From Streptococcus mitis (GTDB taxonomy: Bacteria; Bacillota; Bacilli; Lactobacillales; Streptococcaceae): a DNA stretch of 64,000 bases. Shown here piece after piece: positions 56,633 to 64,000 of the stretch. The notes beneath the pieces were generated by a model. That model worked only from the letters and a program-made list of their open reading frames with translations, had not been told where the DNA came from and did no database searches. How positions within the stretch are numbered: position 1 is the first letter of the stretch; every line of letters starts with the position of its first letter. The DNA lies in NCBI GenBank assembly GCA_001560895.1, contig CP014326.1:62001-126000 (forward strand), in the 5' to 3' direction. The translations under genes were made by a program, and so were the position numbers.

Positions 56633-58012
56633 ATGTTATTCAAATTATTTGTGAAAAAACTTGAAAGAGTCTTTGGCGGACTTTCGCCAGCTCGTCGGAT
56701 TTTTTTAAGCTTCGCTGGAGTTATTTTTATAGGCTCTCTCCTTTTGAGTTTGCCTTTTGTTCAGGTAAGTGGTTCTCAAGCCACTTATTTTGACCATCTC
56801 TTTACGACGGTGTCCATGGTCTGTGTGACCGGCCTCTTTACGCAACCGGTGGCTACGACCTATAATGTCTGGGGCCAGCTGATTTGTATGCTCTTGATAC
56901 AGATTGGTGGCTTGGGGCTCATGACCTTTATCGGGGTCTTTTATATTCAGGGGAAGCAGAAGCTTAGTCTTCGCAGTCGTGAAACCATTCAGGAGAGCTT
57001 CGGTTACGGGGAGACTCGGTCGTTGAGGGCTTTTATACGGTCCATCTTTTTGACGACTTTTCTGGTGGAGGGCTTGGGTGCCTTTCTGTTAAGTTTCCGT
57101 TTTATTCCTGAGTTCGGCTGGGGACGAGGCATTTTTACCTCTATCTTCTTAGCTATTTCAGCCTTTTGTAATGCTGGCTTTGATAATTTCGGCAGTAGCA
57201 GTTTAGTGAATTATCAGACGGATCCTTTAATCAATCTGGTCATTGCTGGTTTGATTATCACGGGTGGTCTCGGTTTTATGGTCTGGTTTGACTTGGCCAC
57301 CCAGCTAGGCAAGAAGAAAAAACGTCGACTACGTTTCCACACCAAGTTGGTCCTCTTCTTGACTGCAGGGATTTTGCTGTTTGGGACAGTATCCACACTC
57401 TTTACAGAGTGGCATAACCCAGGAACGATTGGCAATCTCAGTGTCCCAGAGAAAGTTTTGGTTAGCTTTTTCCAAACCGTCAGCATGAGAACGGCTGGCT
57501 TTGCCTCTATTGACTACACCCAAGCTCGGCCTGTGACCTTGTTTATATACATCCTACAGATGTTTCTCGGAGGGGCTCCTGGAGGGACGGCTGGAGGGCT
57601 CAAGATTACGACTTTCTTTGTCTTGTTGGTTTTTGCGCGTAGTGAATTGCTGGGCTTGCCTCATGCCAATGTTGCGCAGAGAACCATTGAGGCTCGAACA
57701 GTCCAAAAATCCTTTAGTGTCTTCATTATCTTTTTGATGACCTTCTTGTTGGGTCTGATGTTGCTGGGAATTACGGCAGAAGGAACACCGAGATTTATCT
57801 ATCTCATGTTTGAGACCATTTCAGCCCTTGCGACAGTTGGGGTAACGGCAAATCTGACACCAGAATTGGGCAAGCTAGCCCTCAGCATTGTCATGGTGCT
57901 CATGTTTATCGGCCGTATCGGTCCCTTGACCTTGCTGGTTAGTCTAGCGGATTACCAGCCTGATAAGAAAGATTTGATTCAGTATATGAAAGCAGATATT
58001 AGTATTGGATAA
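56633..58012 (+). CDS. trkH: Potassium uptake protein TrkH/KtrB type
   Basis: The 459-residue membrane protein has the four selectivity-filter segments of Trk/Ktr channels: TVSMVCVTGLFT, AISAFCNAGFDNFG, TVSMRTAGFASI and TISALATVGVTANL, plus GGAPGGTAGGLK. It lets K+ in with a regulatory RCK protein encoded next. In pneumococcus this pair is known as TrkH with the c-di-AMP binding CabP. Confidence 0.93.
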   Translation: MLFKLFVKKLERVFGGLSPARRIFLSFAGVIFIGSLLLSLPFVQVSGSQATYFDHLFTTVSMVCVTGLFTQPVATTYNVWGQLICMLLIQIGGLGLMTFIGVFYIQGKQKLSLRSRETIQESFGYGETRSLRAFIRSIFLTTFLVEGLGAFLLSFRFIPEFGWGRGIFTSIFLAISAFCNAGFDNFGSSSLVNYQTDPLINLVIAGLIITGGLGFMVWFDLATQLGKKKKRRLRFHTKLVLFLTAGILLFGTVSTLFTEWHNPGTIGNLSVPEKVLVSFFQTVSMRTAGFASIDYTQARPVTLFIYILQMFLGGAPGGTAGGLKITTFFVLLVFARSELLGLPHANVAQRTIEARTVQKSFSVFIIFLMTFLLGLMLLGITAEGTPRFIYLMFETISALATVGVTANLTPELGKLALSIVMVLMFIGRIGPLTLLVSLADYQPDKKDLIQYMKADISIG

Positions 58013-58025
58013 GAAAGGAAGAACG

Positions 58026-58691
58026 ATGTCAGATCGTACGATTGGAATTTTAGGCTTGGGGATTTTCGGGAGTAGTGTCCTGACGGCCCTCGCCAAGCAA
58101 GATATGAATATCATTGCCATTGATGACCATGCTGAGCACATCAATCAATTTGAGCCAGTTTTGGCGCGTGGAGTTGTTGGCGATATCACAGATGAGGAAC
58201 TCCTCAGAACTGCGGGAATTGATACCTGTGATACGGTTGTGGTGGCGACAGGGGAAAATCTGGAATCGAGTGTGCTTGCAGTGATGCATTGTAAGAGTTT
58301 GGGTGTACCAAGGGTTATTGCCAAGGTCAAAAGCCAGACAGCTAAGAAGGTGCTAGAAAAAATCGGTGCTGACTCGGTGATTTCACCAGAGTATGAAATG
58401 GGGCAGTCTCTAGCGCAGACCATTCTCTTTCATAACAATGTTGATGTCTTTCAGCTGGATAAAAATGTGTCTATCGTGGAGATGAAGATTCCGAGTGTTT
58501 GGGCAGGTCAAAGCCTGAGCCAGCTGGATCTACGTGGTAAATACAACCTCAATGTCCTAGGATTTCGTGAACAGGAAAATTCACCACTGGACGTCCAGTT
58601 TGGTCCCAATGACCTCTTGAAAGAAGATTCCTATATCTTGGCAGTCATTAACAACCAGTATCTAGATGACTTAGCAGAGTTAAATTCGTAA
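58026..58691 (+). CDS. trkA: TrkA/KtrA-type potassium regulator (CabP-like)
   Basis: The 221-residue protein has an RCK-N NAD-binding fold (IGILGLGIFGSSVLTALAK, about 4-125) and an RCK-C domain (about 135-221). It gates TrkH. The pneumococcal relative CabP binds c-di-AMP, which blocks K+ uptake; this is transferred from the family. ATG 58026 follows GAAAGGAAG; an ATG at 58005 lies inside trkH. Confidence 0.92.
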   Translation: MSDRTIGILGLGIFGSSVLTALAKQDMNIIAIDDHAEHINQFEPVLARGVVGDITDEELLRTAGIDTCDTVVVATGENLESSVLAVMHCKSLGVPRVIAKVKSQTAKKVLEKIGADSVISPEYEMGQSLAQTILFHNNVDVFQLDKNVSIVEMKIPSVWAGQSLSQLDLRGKYNLNVLGFREQENSPLDVQFGPNDLLKEDSYILAVINNQYLDDLAELNS

Positions 58692-58716
58692 GGAGGGGAA
58701 TCCCTTCTTTTTTGAT
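58690..58716 (+). terminator. Weak terminator after trkA
   Basis: An AAGGAGGGG/CCCTTCTT stem around AAT, followed by six T. Confidence 0.5.
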
Positions 58717-58816
58717 GTCCAAGATAGGAAATAGAGACCGGAAACCCTTGTATTCCAGTAAAAATCCTTCAGAAGCTGGACTTTATGGTAGAATAGAAAG
58801 AAATGACAAGAGAGAG

Positions 58817-59015
58817 TAATACTCTTCGAAAATCTCTTCAAACCACGTCAACGTCGCCTTGCCGTGCGTATAGTTACTGACTTCGTCAGTTCTATCCACA
58901 ACCTCAAAACAGTGTTTTGAGCTGACTTCGTCAGTTCTATCTGCAACCTCAAAGCAGTGCTTTGAGCAACCTGCGGTTAGTTTCCTAGTTTGCTCTTTGA
59001 TTTTCATTGAGTATA
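58817..59015 (-). repeat. BOX element (A-B-B-C form)
   Basis: On the minus strand it starts TATACTCAATGAAAATCAAA (boxA), has two boxB-like units with GAACTGACGAAGTCAG, and ends with boxC TTTTCGAAGAGTATTA. It fills most of the 355-base gap between trkA and the glycosyltransferase gene. Confidence 0.92.
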
Positions 59016-59046
59016 AGAAAAAATCAGTCCCCTAAAGGAGTAGATT

Positions 59047-60063
59047 ATGAAGTTATTGTCTATCGCCATTCCTAGCTATAATGCCGCAGCCTATCTTCAT
59101 TACTGTGTGGAGTCGCTAGTGATTGGTGGTGAGCAAGTTGAGATTTTGATTATCAATGATGGGTCTCAGGACCAGACTCAGGAAATCGCTGAGCGTTTAG
59201 CCAGCAAGTATCCTAGCATCGTTAGAGCCATTTATCAGGGAAATAAGGGCCATGGTGGTGCTGTCAATCGTGGCTTGGCAGAGGCCTCTGGGCGCTATTT
59301 TAAAGTGGTTGATAGTGATGACTGGGTTGATCCTCGTGCCTATCTGAAAATTTTGGAAACCTTGCAGGAACTAGAGAGTGAAGGTCAAGAGGTGGATGCC
59401 TTTGTGACTAATTTTGTTTATGAAAAGGAAGGTCAGTCTCGCAAGAAGAGTATGAGTTATGAGTCAGTCTTGCCTGTCCAGCAGATTTTTGGCTGGGATC
59501 AGGTCGGAAATTTTTCAAAAGGCCAGTATATCATGATGCACTCGCTGATTTACCGGACAGATTTGTTGCGAGCGAGCCAGTTCCAACTGCCTGAGCATAC
59601 TTTTTATGTCGATAATCTCTTTGTCTTTACACCTCTTCAGCAGGTCAAGACCATGTACTATCTGCCAGTCGATTTCTATCGTTATTTGATTGGGCGTGAG
59701 GACCAGTCTGTCAATGAGCAGGTGATGATTAAACGTATCGATCAGCAACTCAAGGTTAATCGTCTTTTAATAGACCAGCTTGATTTATCTAAAGTAAGTC
59801 ATCCCAAAATGAGAGAATATTTGCTGAATCATATTGAAATCACGACGGTTATTTCTAGTGCCCTGCTCAATCGAGCTGGAACAGCGGAGCATCTGGCCAA
59901 AAAACGAGAGCTGTGGACCTATATTCAGCAGGAAAATCCAGAGGTCTTTCAAGCCATTCGCAAGACCATGCTCAGCCGTTTGACCAAACATTCCGTCTTG
60001 CCAGCTCGCAAACTGTCCAATGTCGTCTATCAAATCACCAAATCTGTTTATGGATTTAATTAA
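59047..60063 (+). CDS. Glycosyltransferase family 2
   Basis: The 338-residue protein has a GT-A domain (about 1-110) with LLSIAIPSYNAAAYLHYCVE, ILIINDGSQDQTQEIAE and the metal-binding DSDDWVDPRAYL. The C-terminal half is helical without membrane segments. Donor and acceptor are unknown. It has an AAAGGAG site just after the BOX element. Confidence 0.87.
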   Translation: MKLLSIAIPSYNAAAYLHYCVESLVIGGEQVEILIINDGSQDQTQEIAERLASKYPSIVRAIYQGNKGHGGAVNRGLAEASGRYFKVVDSDDWVDPRAYLKILETLQELESEGQEVDAFVTNFVYEKEGQSRKKSMSYESVLPVQQIFGWDQVGNFSKGQYIMMHSLIYRTDLLRASQFQLPEHTFYVDNLFVFTPLQQVKTMYYLPVDFYRYLIGREDQSVNEQVMIKRIDQQLKVNRLLIDQLDLSKVSHPKMREYLLNHIEITTVISSALLNRAGTAEHLAKKRELWTYIQQENPEVFQAIRKTMLSRLTKHSVLPARKLSNVVYQITKSVYGFN

Positions 60064-60081
60064 TATAAGTATTTTATAAGA

Positions 60082-60121
60082 GGGATTTAAGAAAAATTTT
60101 AACTTTTTCTTAATCCTTTTT
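60082..60121 (+). terminator. Terminator of the glycosyltransferase gene
   Basis: GGATTTAAGAAAAA pairs with TTTTTCTTAATCC (one bulge) and is followed by TTTTT. Confidence 0.7.
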
Positions 60122-60178
60122 AATTTTAGGAGATTATACTAGAGTCATCAAATAAAGAAAAACTCTAAGGAGAATCCT

Positions 60179-63100
60179 ATGAAATTCAATCCAAATCAAA
60201 GATATACTCGTTGGTCTATTCGCCGTCTTAGTGTCGGTGTTGCCTCAGTTGTTGTGGCTAGTGGCTTCTTTGTCCTAGTTGGTCAACCAAGTTCTGTACG
60301 TGCCGATGCGATCAATCCAACCCCTGCTCAAGTTGGGCCAGATGCTGCTTCGGTGAGTAAAAAGAGCGACTTACCAGTAGGAGTTCTCAAAGAAGCAGTC
60401 GATACAGCTCTTCCTTCAGAACAGGTAGACTCAGCCCCTAAAGCAAGCTTGGATGCTACAAGCTCTCCAGAAAAAGTGAATGTAGCTGATAAAGACCAAG
60501 TGGTAGCGCCAAAAGAAGAAGTGCAAGCAAAACCAGAATCTAAGAAAGAAACAGAAGATGCGGTTAAACCTGCGACAAATCCTGCTCCTGCAGTCTCTGG
60601 ACAAGACCGTGAAGCAAGTGAGGCTCAACCAGCAACTACCCCAGCTGAAGTACAAAAAGGTGTAGCTGACAACACTAAAGATACAGTGGATGTTCCAGCT
60701 ACATACTTGGACAAAGCCAACTTCCCTGGTCCATTCACAGCTGGTGTCAATCAAGTTATTCCATACGAACTCTTCGCAGGTGACGGTATGTTGACTCGCC
60801 TTATCTTGAAAGCTTCTGATAAAGCTCCATGGTCAGACAACGGTTCAGCCAAAAATCCAGCCCTTCCACCAGTAGAGAAATTGGGCAAAGGCCTTTACTT
60901 CTATGAAGTAGACTTGGCAGGTACTCAAGGTAAGTCAGATAAAGATTTATTAGACCTCTTGAAACAAAATGGTACGCAAAGCTATAAAGCTACTATCAAG
61001 GTGTACGGTGCTAAAGACGGCAAGGCAGATTTGAGCAATCTCGTAGCGACTAAGGATCTGGATGTCAACTTGAACGGCTTGACCACTCCAGCTGAAGTTC
61101 AAAAAGGTGTGGCTGACAACACCAAAGATACAGTGGATGTTCCAGCTACTTACTTGGACAAGGCCAACTTCCCTGGTCCATTCACAGCTGGTGTCAACCA
61201 AGTTATTCCATACGAATTCTTCGCCGGAGATGGTATGTTGACTCGCCTTATCTTGAAAGCTTCTGATAAAGCTCCATGGTCAGACAACGGTTCAGCCAAA
61301 AATCCAGCCCTTCCACCAGTAGAGAAATTGGGCAAAGGCCTTTACTTCTATGAAGTAGACTTGGCAGGTACTCAAGGTAAGTCAGATAAAGATTTATTAG
61401 ACCTCTTGAAACAAAATGGTACGCAAAGCTATAAAGCTACTATCAAGGTGTACGGTGCTAAAGACGGCAAGGCAGATTTGAGCAATCTCGTAGCGACTAA
61501 GGATCTGGATGTCAACTTGAACGGCTTGACCACTCCAGCTGAAGTTCAAAAAGGTGTGGCTGACAACACCAAAGATACAGTGGATGTTCCAGCTATTTAC
61601 TTGGACAAGGCCAACTTCCCTGGTCCATTCACAGCTGGTGTCAACCAAGTTATTCCATACGAATTCTTCGCCGGAGATGGTATGTTGACTCGCCTTATCT
61701 TGAAAGCTTCTGATAAAGCTCCATGGTCAGACAACGGCTCAGCTAAAAATCCAGCCCTTCCACCAGTAGAAAAATTGGGCAAAGGCCTTTACTTCTATGA
61801 AGTGGACTTGGCAGGTACTCAAGGAAAATCTGACAAAGAGCTACTTGATTTGTTAAAACAAAACGGTACGCAAAGCTATAAAGCTACTATCAAGGTGTAC
61901 GGTGCTAAAGATGGTAAGGCAGACTTGAGCAACCTCGTAGCGACTAAGGATTTGACAGTAAACTTGAATGGCTTGACTACTCCAGCTGAAGTTCAAAAAG
62001 GTGTGGCTGACAATACTAAAGACACAGTAGATGTTCCAGCTACTTACCTAGATAAAGCTAACTTCCCTGGCCCATTCACAGCCGGTGTCAACCAAGTTAT
62101 TCCATACGAATTCTTCGCCGGAGATGGTATGTTGACTCGCCTTATCTTGAAAGCTTCTGATAAAGCTCCATGGTCAGACAACGGCTCAGCTAAAAATCCT
62201 GCCCTTCCACCAGTAGAAAAATTGGGCAAAGGCCTTTACTTCTATGAAGTGGACTTGGCAGGTACTCAAGGCAAATTTGACAAAGATTTGTTAGACTTGT
62301 TGAAACAAAACGGCACTCAAAGCTATAAAGCAACTATCAAAGTGTACGGTGCGAAAGACGGCAAGGCAGACTTGAGCAATCTTGTAGCGACTAAGGATTT
62401 GACAGTGAACTTGAACGGCTTAACTACCCCAGCTGAAGTTCAAAAAGGTGTAGCTGACAACACTAAAGATACAGTGGATGTTCCAGCCTCTTATCTGGAT
62501 AAGGCCAACTTCCCTGGTCCATTCACAGCTGGTGTCAACCAAGTCATCCCATACGAACTCTTCGCTGGTGACGGTATGTTGACTCGCCTTATCTTGAAAG
62601 CTTCAGACAAGGCTCCATGGTCAGACAACGGCTCAGCTAAAAATCCAGCTCTTCCACCAGTAGAAAAATTAGGCAAAGGTCTTTACTTCTATGAAGTGGA
62701 CTTGGCTGGCACTCAAGGCAAATCTGATAAAGACTTGTTAGACTTGTTGAAACAAAACGGCACTCAAAGCTATAAAGCTACTATCAAAGTGTACGGTGCG
62801 AAAGATGGCAAGGCAGACTTGAGCAACCTTGTAGCGACTAAGGACTTGACAGTGAACTTGAATGGACATCAGTCTCTTACTCCGATGCAATCAGGCTTCG
62901 TCCCATCTTCTAATGGTTCAGCTATGCCGGCTCCAATGATGAATAGTCATCAAGATGCGTCTAAGATGAACGCTCAAATGCCAAGTGCCAATCAAGATGA
63001 GATGAAATCTAAAATGCCAGCTGCTAGCCAGGATAAGATGGTGCATAGCAAAGAGCAGGACAAAACTATGAATGCTAGTCAGCCAATGGCAACACCAAGC

Positions 63101-63337
63101 ATGAAACAAGATCAAGCTCCAGCAACATCAAGCAAAATGTCTGATGAAGGCAAGATGGCATCTAATAACAAGGTATCAAGTCCAATGATGGCTGATCAAA
63201 AGAAAGAGCAAAAAGACATGCTTCCATATACTGGTGAAGCCCAAACATCAATGGCTACTCTTGGATTCTTTGGACTCGCCTTGGCAGGACTATTAGGTGG
63301 CCTCGGTTTGAAAGCTAAAAAAGAGGAAAATGACTAG
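60179..63337 (+). CDS. pavB: LPXTG surface adhesin PavB with five SSURE repeats
   Basis: The 1052-residue protein has a YSIRK-like signal (RWSIRRLSVGVASVVVASG, mature from about 42) and a charged linker to about 152. Five 149-residue SSURE repeats follow (about 153-897), each starting TTPAEVQKGVADNTKDTVDV, then a methionine-rich stretch (about 898-1010). LPYTG with a hydrophobic segment and KKEEND tail ends it. SSURE repeats bind fibronectin and plasminogen in pneumococcus. Promoter -10 TATACT lies near 60135-60140. The next gene encodes a response regulator of a system known to affect pavB. Confidence 0.95.
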   Translation: MKFNPNQRYTRWSIRRLSVGVASVVVASGFFVLVGQPSSVRADAINPTPAQVGPDAASVSKKSDLPVGVLKEAVDTALPSEQVDSAPKASLDATSSPEKVNVADKDQVVAPKEEVQAKPESKKETEDAVKPATNPAPAVSGQDREASEAQPATTPAEVQKGVADNTKDTVDVPATYLDKANFPGPFTAGVNQVIPYELFAGDGMLTRLILKASDKAPWSDNGSAKNPALPPVEKLGKGLYFYEVDLAGTQGKSDKDLLDLLKQNGTQSYKATIKVYGAKDGKADLSNLVATKDLDVNLNGLTTPAEVQKGVADNTKDTVDVPATYLDKANFPGPFTAGVNQVIPYEFFAGDGMLTRLILKASDKAPWSDNGSAKNPALPPVEKLGKGLYFYEVDLAGTQGKSDKDLLDLLKQNGTQSYKATIKVYGAKDGKADLSNLVATKDLDVNLNGLTTPAEVQKGVADNTKDTVDVPAIYLDKANFPGPFTAGVNQVIPYEFFAGDGMLTRLILKASDKAPWSDNGSAKNPALPPVEKLGKGLYFYEVDLAGTQGKSDKELLDLLKQNGTQSYKATIKVYGAKDGKADLSNLVATKDLTVNLNGLTTPAEVQKGVADNTKDTVDVPATYLDKANFPGPFTAGVNQVIPYEFFAGDGMLTRLILKASDKAPWSDNGSAKNPALPPVEKLGKGLYFYEVDLAGTQGKFDKDLLDLLKQNGTQSYKATIKVYGAKDGKADLSNLVATKDLTVNLNGLTTPAEVQKGVADNTKDTVDVPASYLDKANFPGPFTAGVNQVIPYELFAGDGMLTRLILKASDKAPWSDNGSAKNPALPPVEKLGKGLYFYEVDLAGTQGKSDKDLLDLLKQNGTQSYKATIKVYGAKDGKADLSNLVATKDLTVNLNGHQSLTPMQSGFVPSSNGSAMPAPMMNSHQDASKMNAQMPSANQDEMKSKMPAASQDKMVHSKEQDKTMNASQPMATPSMKQDQAPATSSKMSDEGKMASNNKVSSPMMADQKKEQKDMLPYTGEAQTSMATLGFFGLALAGLLGGLGLKAKKEEND
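60635..62869 (+). repeat. Five tandem 447-bp SSURE repeats within pavB
   Basis: Units start at 60635, 61082, 61529, 61976 and 62423 with a strict 447-base period. Units 1-3 are close to identical at the DNA level, so copy number can change by recombination. Confidence 0.95.
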
Positions 63338-63411
63338 TCTAGCTACAGATTTTCTATCTAGGATTTGAAAAATCCAGATAGCGATTAGAATGTTCGTAAA
63401 GAGATTAAAAT

Positions 63412-63446
63412 AGTGTTATACTATTGTGGTATAGCACTGTTTTTTT
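63412..63446 (+). terminator. Terminator-like hairpin between pavB and the regulator gene
   Basis: AGTGTTATAC pairs with GTATAGCACT (one mismatch) around TATTGTG, followed by seven T, and ends 15 bases before the next start codon. Confidence 0.7.
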
Positions 63447-63460
63447 CAAAGGAGAGACAG

Positions 63461-64000
63461 ATGGGAAAGACAATTTTACTCGTTGACGACGAGGTAGAAA
63501 TCACAGATATTCATCAACGTTATCTGGTTCAGGCAGGATATCAGGTTTTGGTGGCCCATGATGGGGTAGAGGCCTTAGAAATCTTCAAGCGAAAACCGAT
63601 TGATTTGATTATTACAGATATCATGATGCCTCGGATGGATGGTTATGATTTGATTAGCGAAGTCCAGTATCAATCTCCAGATCAGCCTTTTCTCTTTATC
63701 ACGGCTAAGACTAGCGAGCAGGACAAGATTTATGGCCTGAGCTTAGGGGCAGATGACTTTATTGCCAAGCCTTTTAGCCCTCGTGAGCTGGTTTTGCGTG
63801 TCCACAATATCTTGCGTCGCCTTCATCGTGGAGGTGAGACAGAAGTCGTCAGTCTCGGAGATTTACGGATGAATCACAGTAGTCATGAGGTCCAAGTCGG
63901 AGATGTGGCGCTCGATTTGACAGTAAAATCCTTCGAACTTCTATGGCTTTTAGCCAGCAATCCAGAGCGAGTTTTCTCTAAGACAGACCTCTATGAGAAG
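63461..64000 (+). CDS. OmpR/PhoB-type response regulator, partial (runs off window)
   Basis: The 180 visible residues show a receiver domain (ILLVDDEVEI, phospho-acceptor Asp53 in IITDIMMPRMDG, Thr81, Lys103 in IAKPFSP) and the start of a winged-helix DNA-binding domain (VALDLTVKSFELLWLLASNP). Position right after pavB matches pneumococcal RR08 of two-component system 08, which regulates pavB. The kinase would follow outside the window. Confidence 0.88.
   Translation, partial: MGKTILLVDDEVEITDIHQRYLVQAGYQVLVAHDGVEALEIFKRKPIDLIITDIMMPRMDGYDLISEVQYQSPDQPFLFITAKTSEQDKIYGLSLGADDFIAKPFSPRELVLRVHNILRRLHRGGETEVVSLGDLRMNHSSHEVQVGDVALDLTVKSFELLWLLASNPERVFSKTDLYEK

Noticed and set aside
58783..59007. 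A 74-residue minus-strand ORF after trkA
   Set aside because: It is the translation of the BOX repeat, including a visible duplicated boxB, and has no ribosome site.
61150..62676. Repeated 61-residue minus-strand ORFs
   Set aside because: They recur because the SSURE repeats recur; antisense shadows of pavB.
60635..62869. Tandem repeats considered as a CRISPR array
   Set aside because: Units are 447 bases, contiguous, in frame and coding, with no spacers.

Overview
The window comes from a streptococcus of the mitis group, most likely Streptococcus pneumoniae or a very close relative such as S. mitis or S. pseudopneumoniae. This rests on gene content and order (prs, polA, araT-recO-plsX-acpP, comAB, the pur cluster, strH, bgaC and its PTS, trkH/trkA, pavB, a response regulator), on ComA and ComB proteins of pneumococcal length, on two BOX repeats, on YSIRK-type signal peptides and on LPXTG surface proteins. 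No rRNA, tRNA, CRISPR array or intact insertion sequence was seen.

Layout. 1-4100: the end of prs, then a PD-(D/E)XK nuclease-family gene followed by two extra tandem copies of its C-terminal part, then a small secreted protein ending in LPKTHASK and a class B sortase. 4100-11700: housekeeping genes (polA, a CoA-binding protein, a YeiH-type membrane protein on the minus strand, araT, recO, plsX, acpP). 11700-17400: an array of very short peptide genes behind competence-type (TNCGAATA) boxes, double-glycine bacteriocin genes with small membrane proteins, then comA-comB behind a ComE-type direct repeat. 17400-38750: the purine biosynthesis cluster purC-L-F-M-N-(vanZ)-H ... D-E-K ... B. It is interrupted twice by AT-rich accessory genes: a helicase plus DUF2290 pair between purH and purD, and a membrane protein plus DUF3800 pair between purK and purB. 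The second insertion left a duplicated fragment of the native small gene beside it.

38800-51000: host-glycan use. StrH (two GH20 domains) releases terminal GlcNAc. BgaC (GH35) is cotranscribed with a mannose-family PTS (IIB, IIC, IID, IIA), AgaS and GalM under a GntR regulator and cre sites. 51000-55000: a glyoxalase-family dioxygenase with a dyad operator, then a CstR-like persulfide sensor and a minus-strand operon of two single-domain rhodaneses and a CoA-disulfide reductase-rhodanese fusion. That operon sits behind a CCC/GGGG dyad overlapping its promoter. 55000-60100: an acetyltransferase, a nucleoside phosphorylase, the TrkH/TrkA potassium system, a BOX element and a family 2 glycosyltransferase. 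60100-64000: pavB, with five 149-residue SSURE repeats and a methionine-rich linker, then the start of an OmpR-type response regulator that runs off the window.

The best candidates for undescribed biology are: (1) the nuclease gene with tandem C-terminal cassettes, each carrying its own internal Shine-Dalgarno and ATG; (2) the family of 15-17 residue hydrophobic peptides under competence-type promoters; (3) the membrane protein plus DUF3800 module in purK-purB; (4) the secreted LPKT protein that lacks a membrane tail but sits beside a class B sortase.
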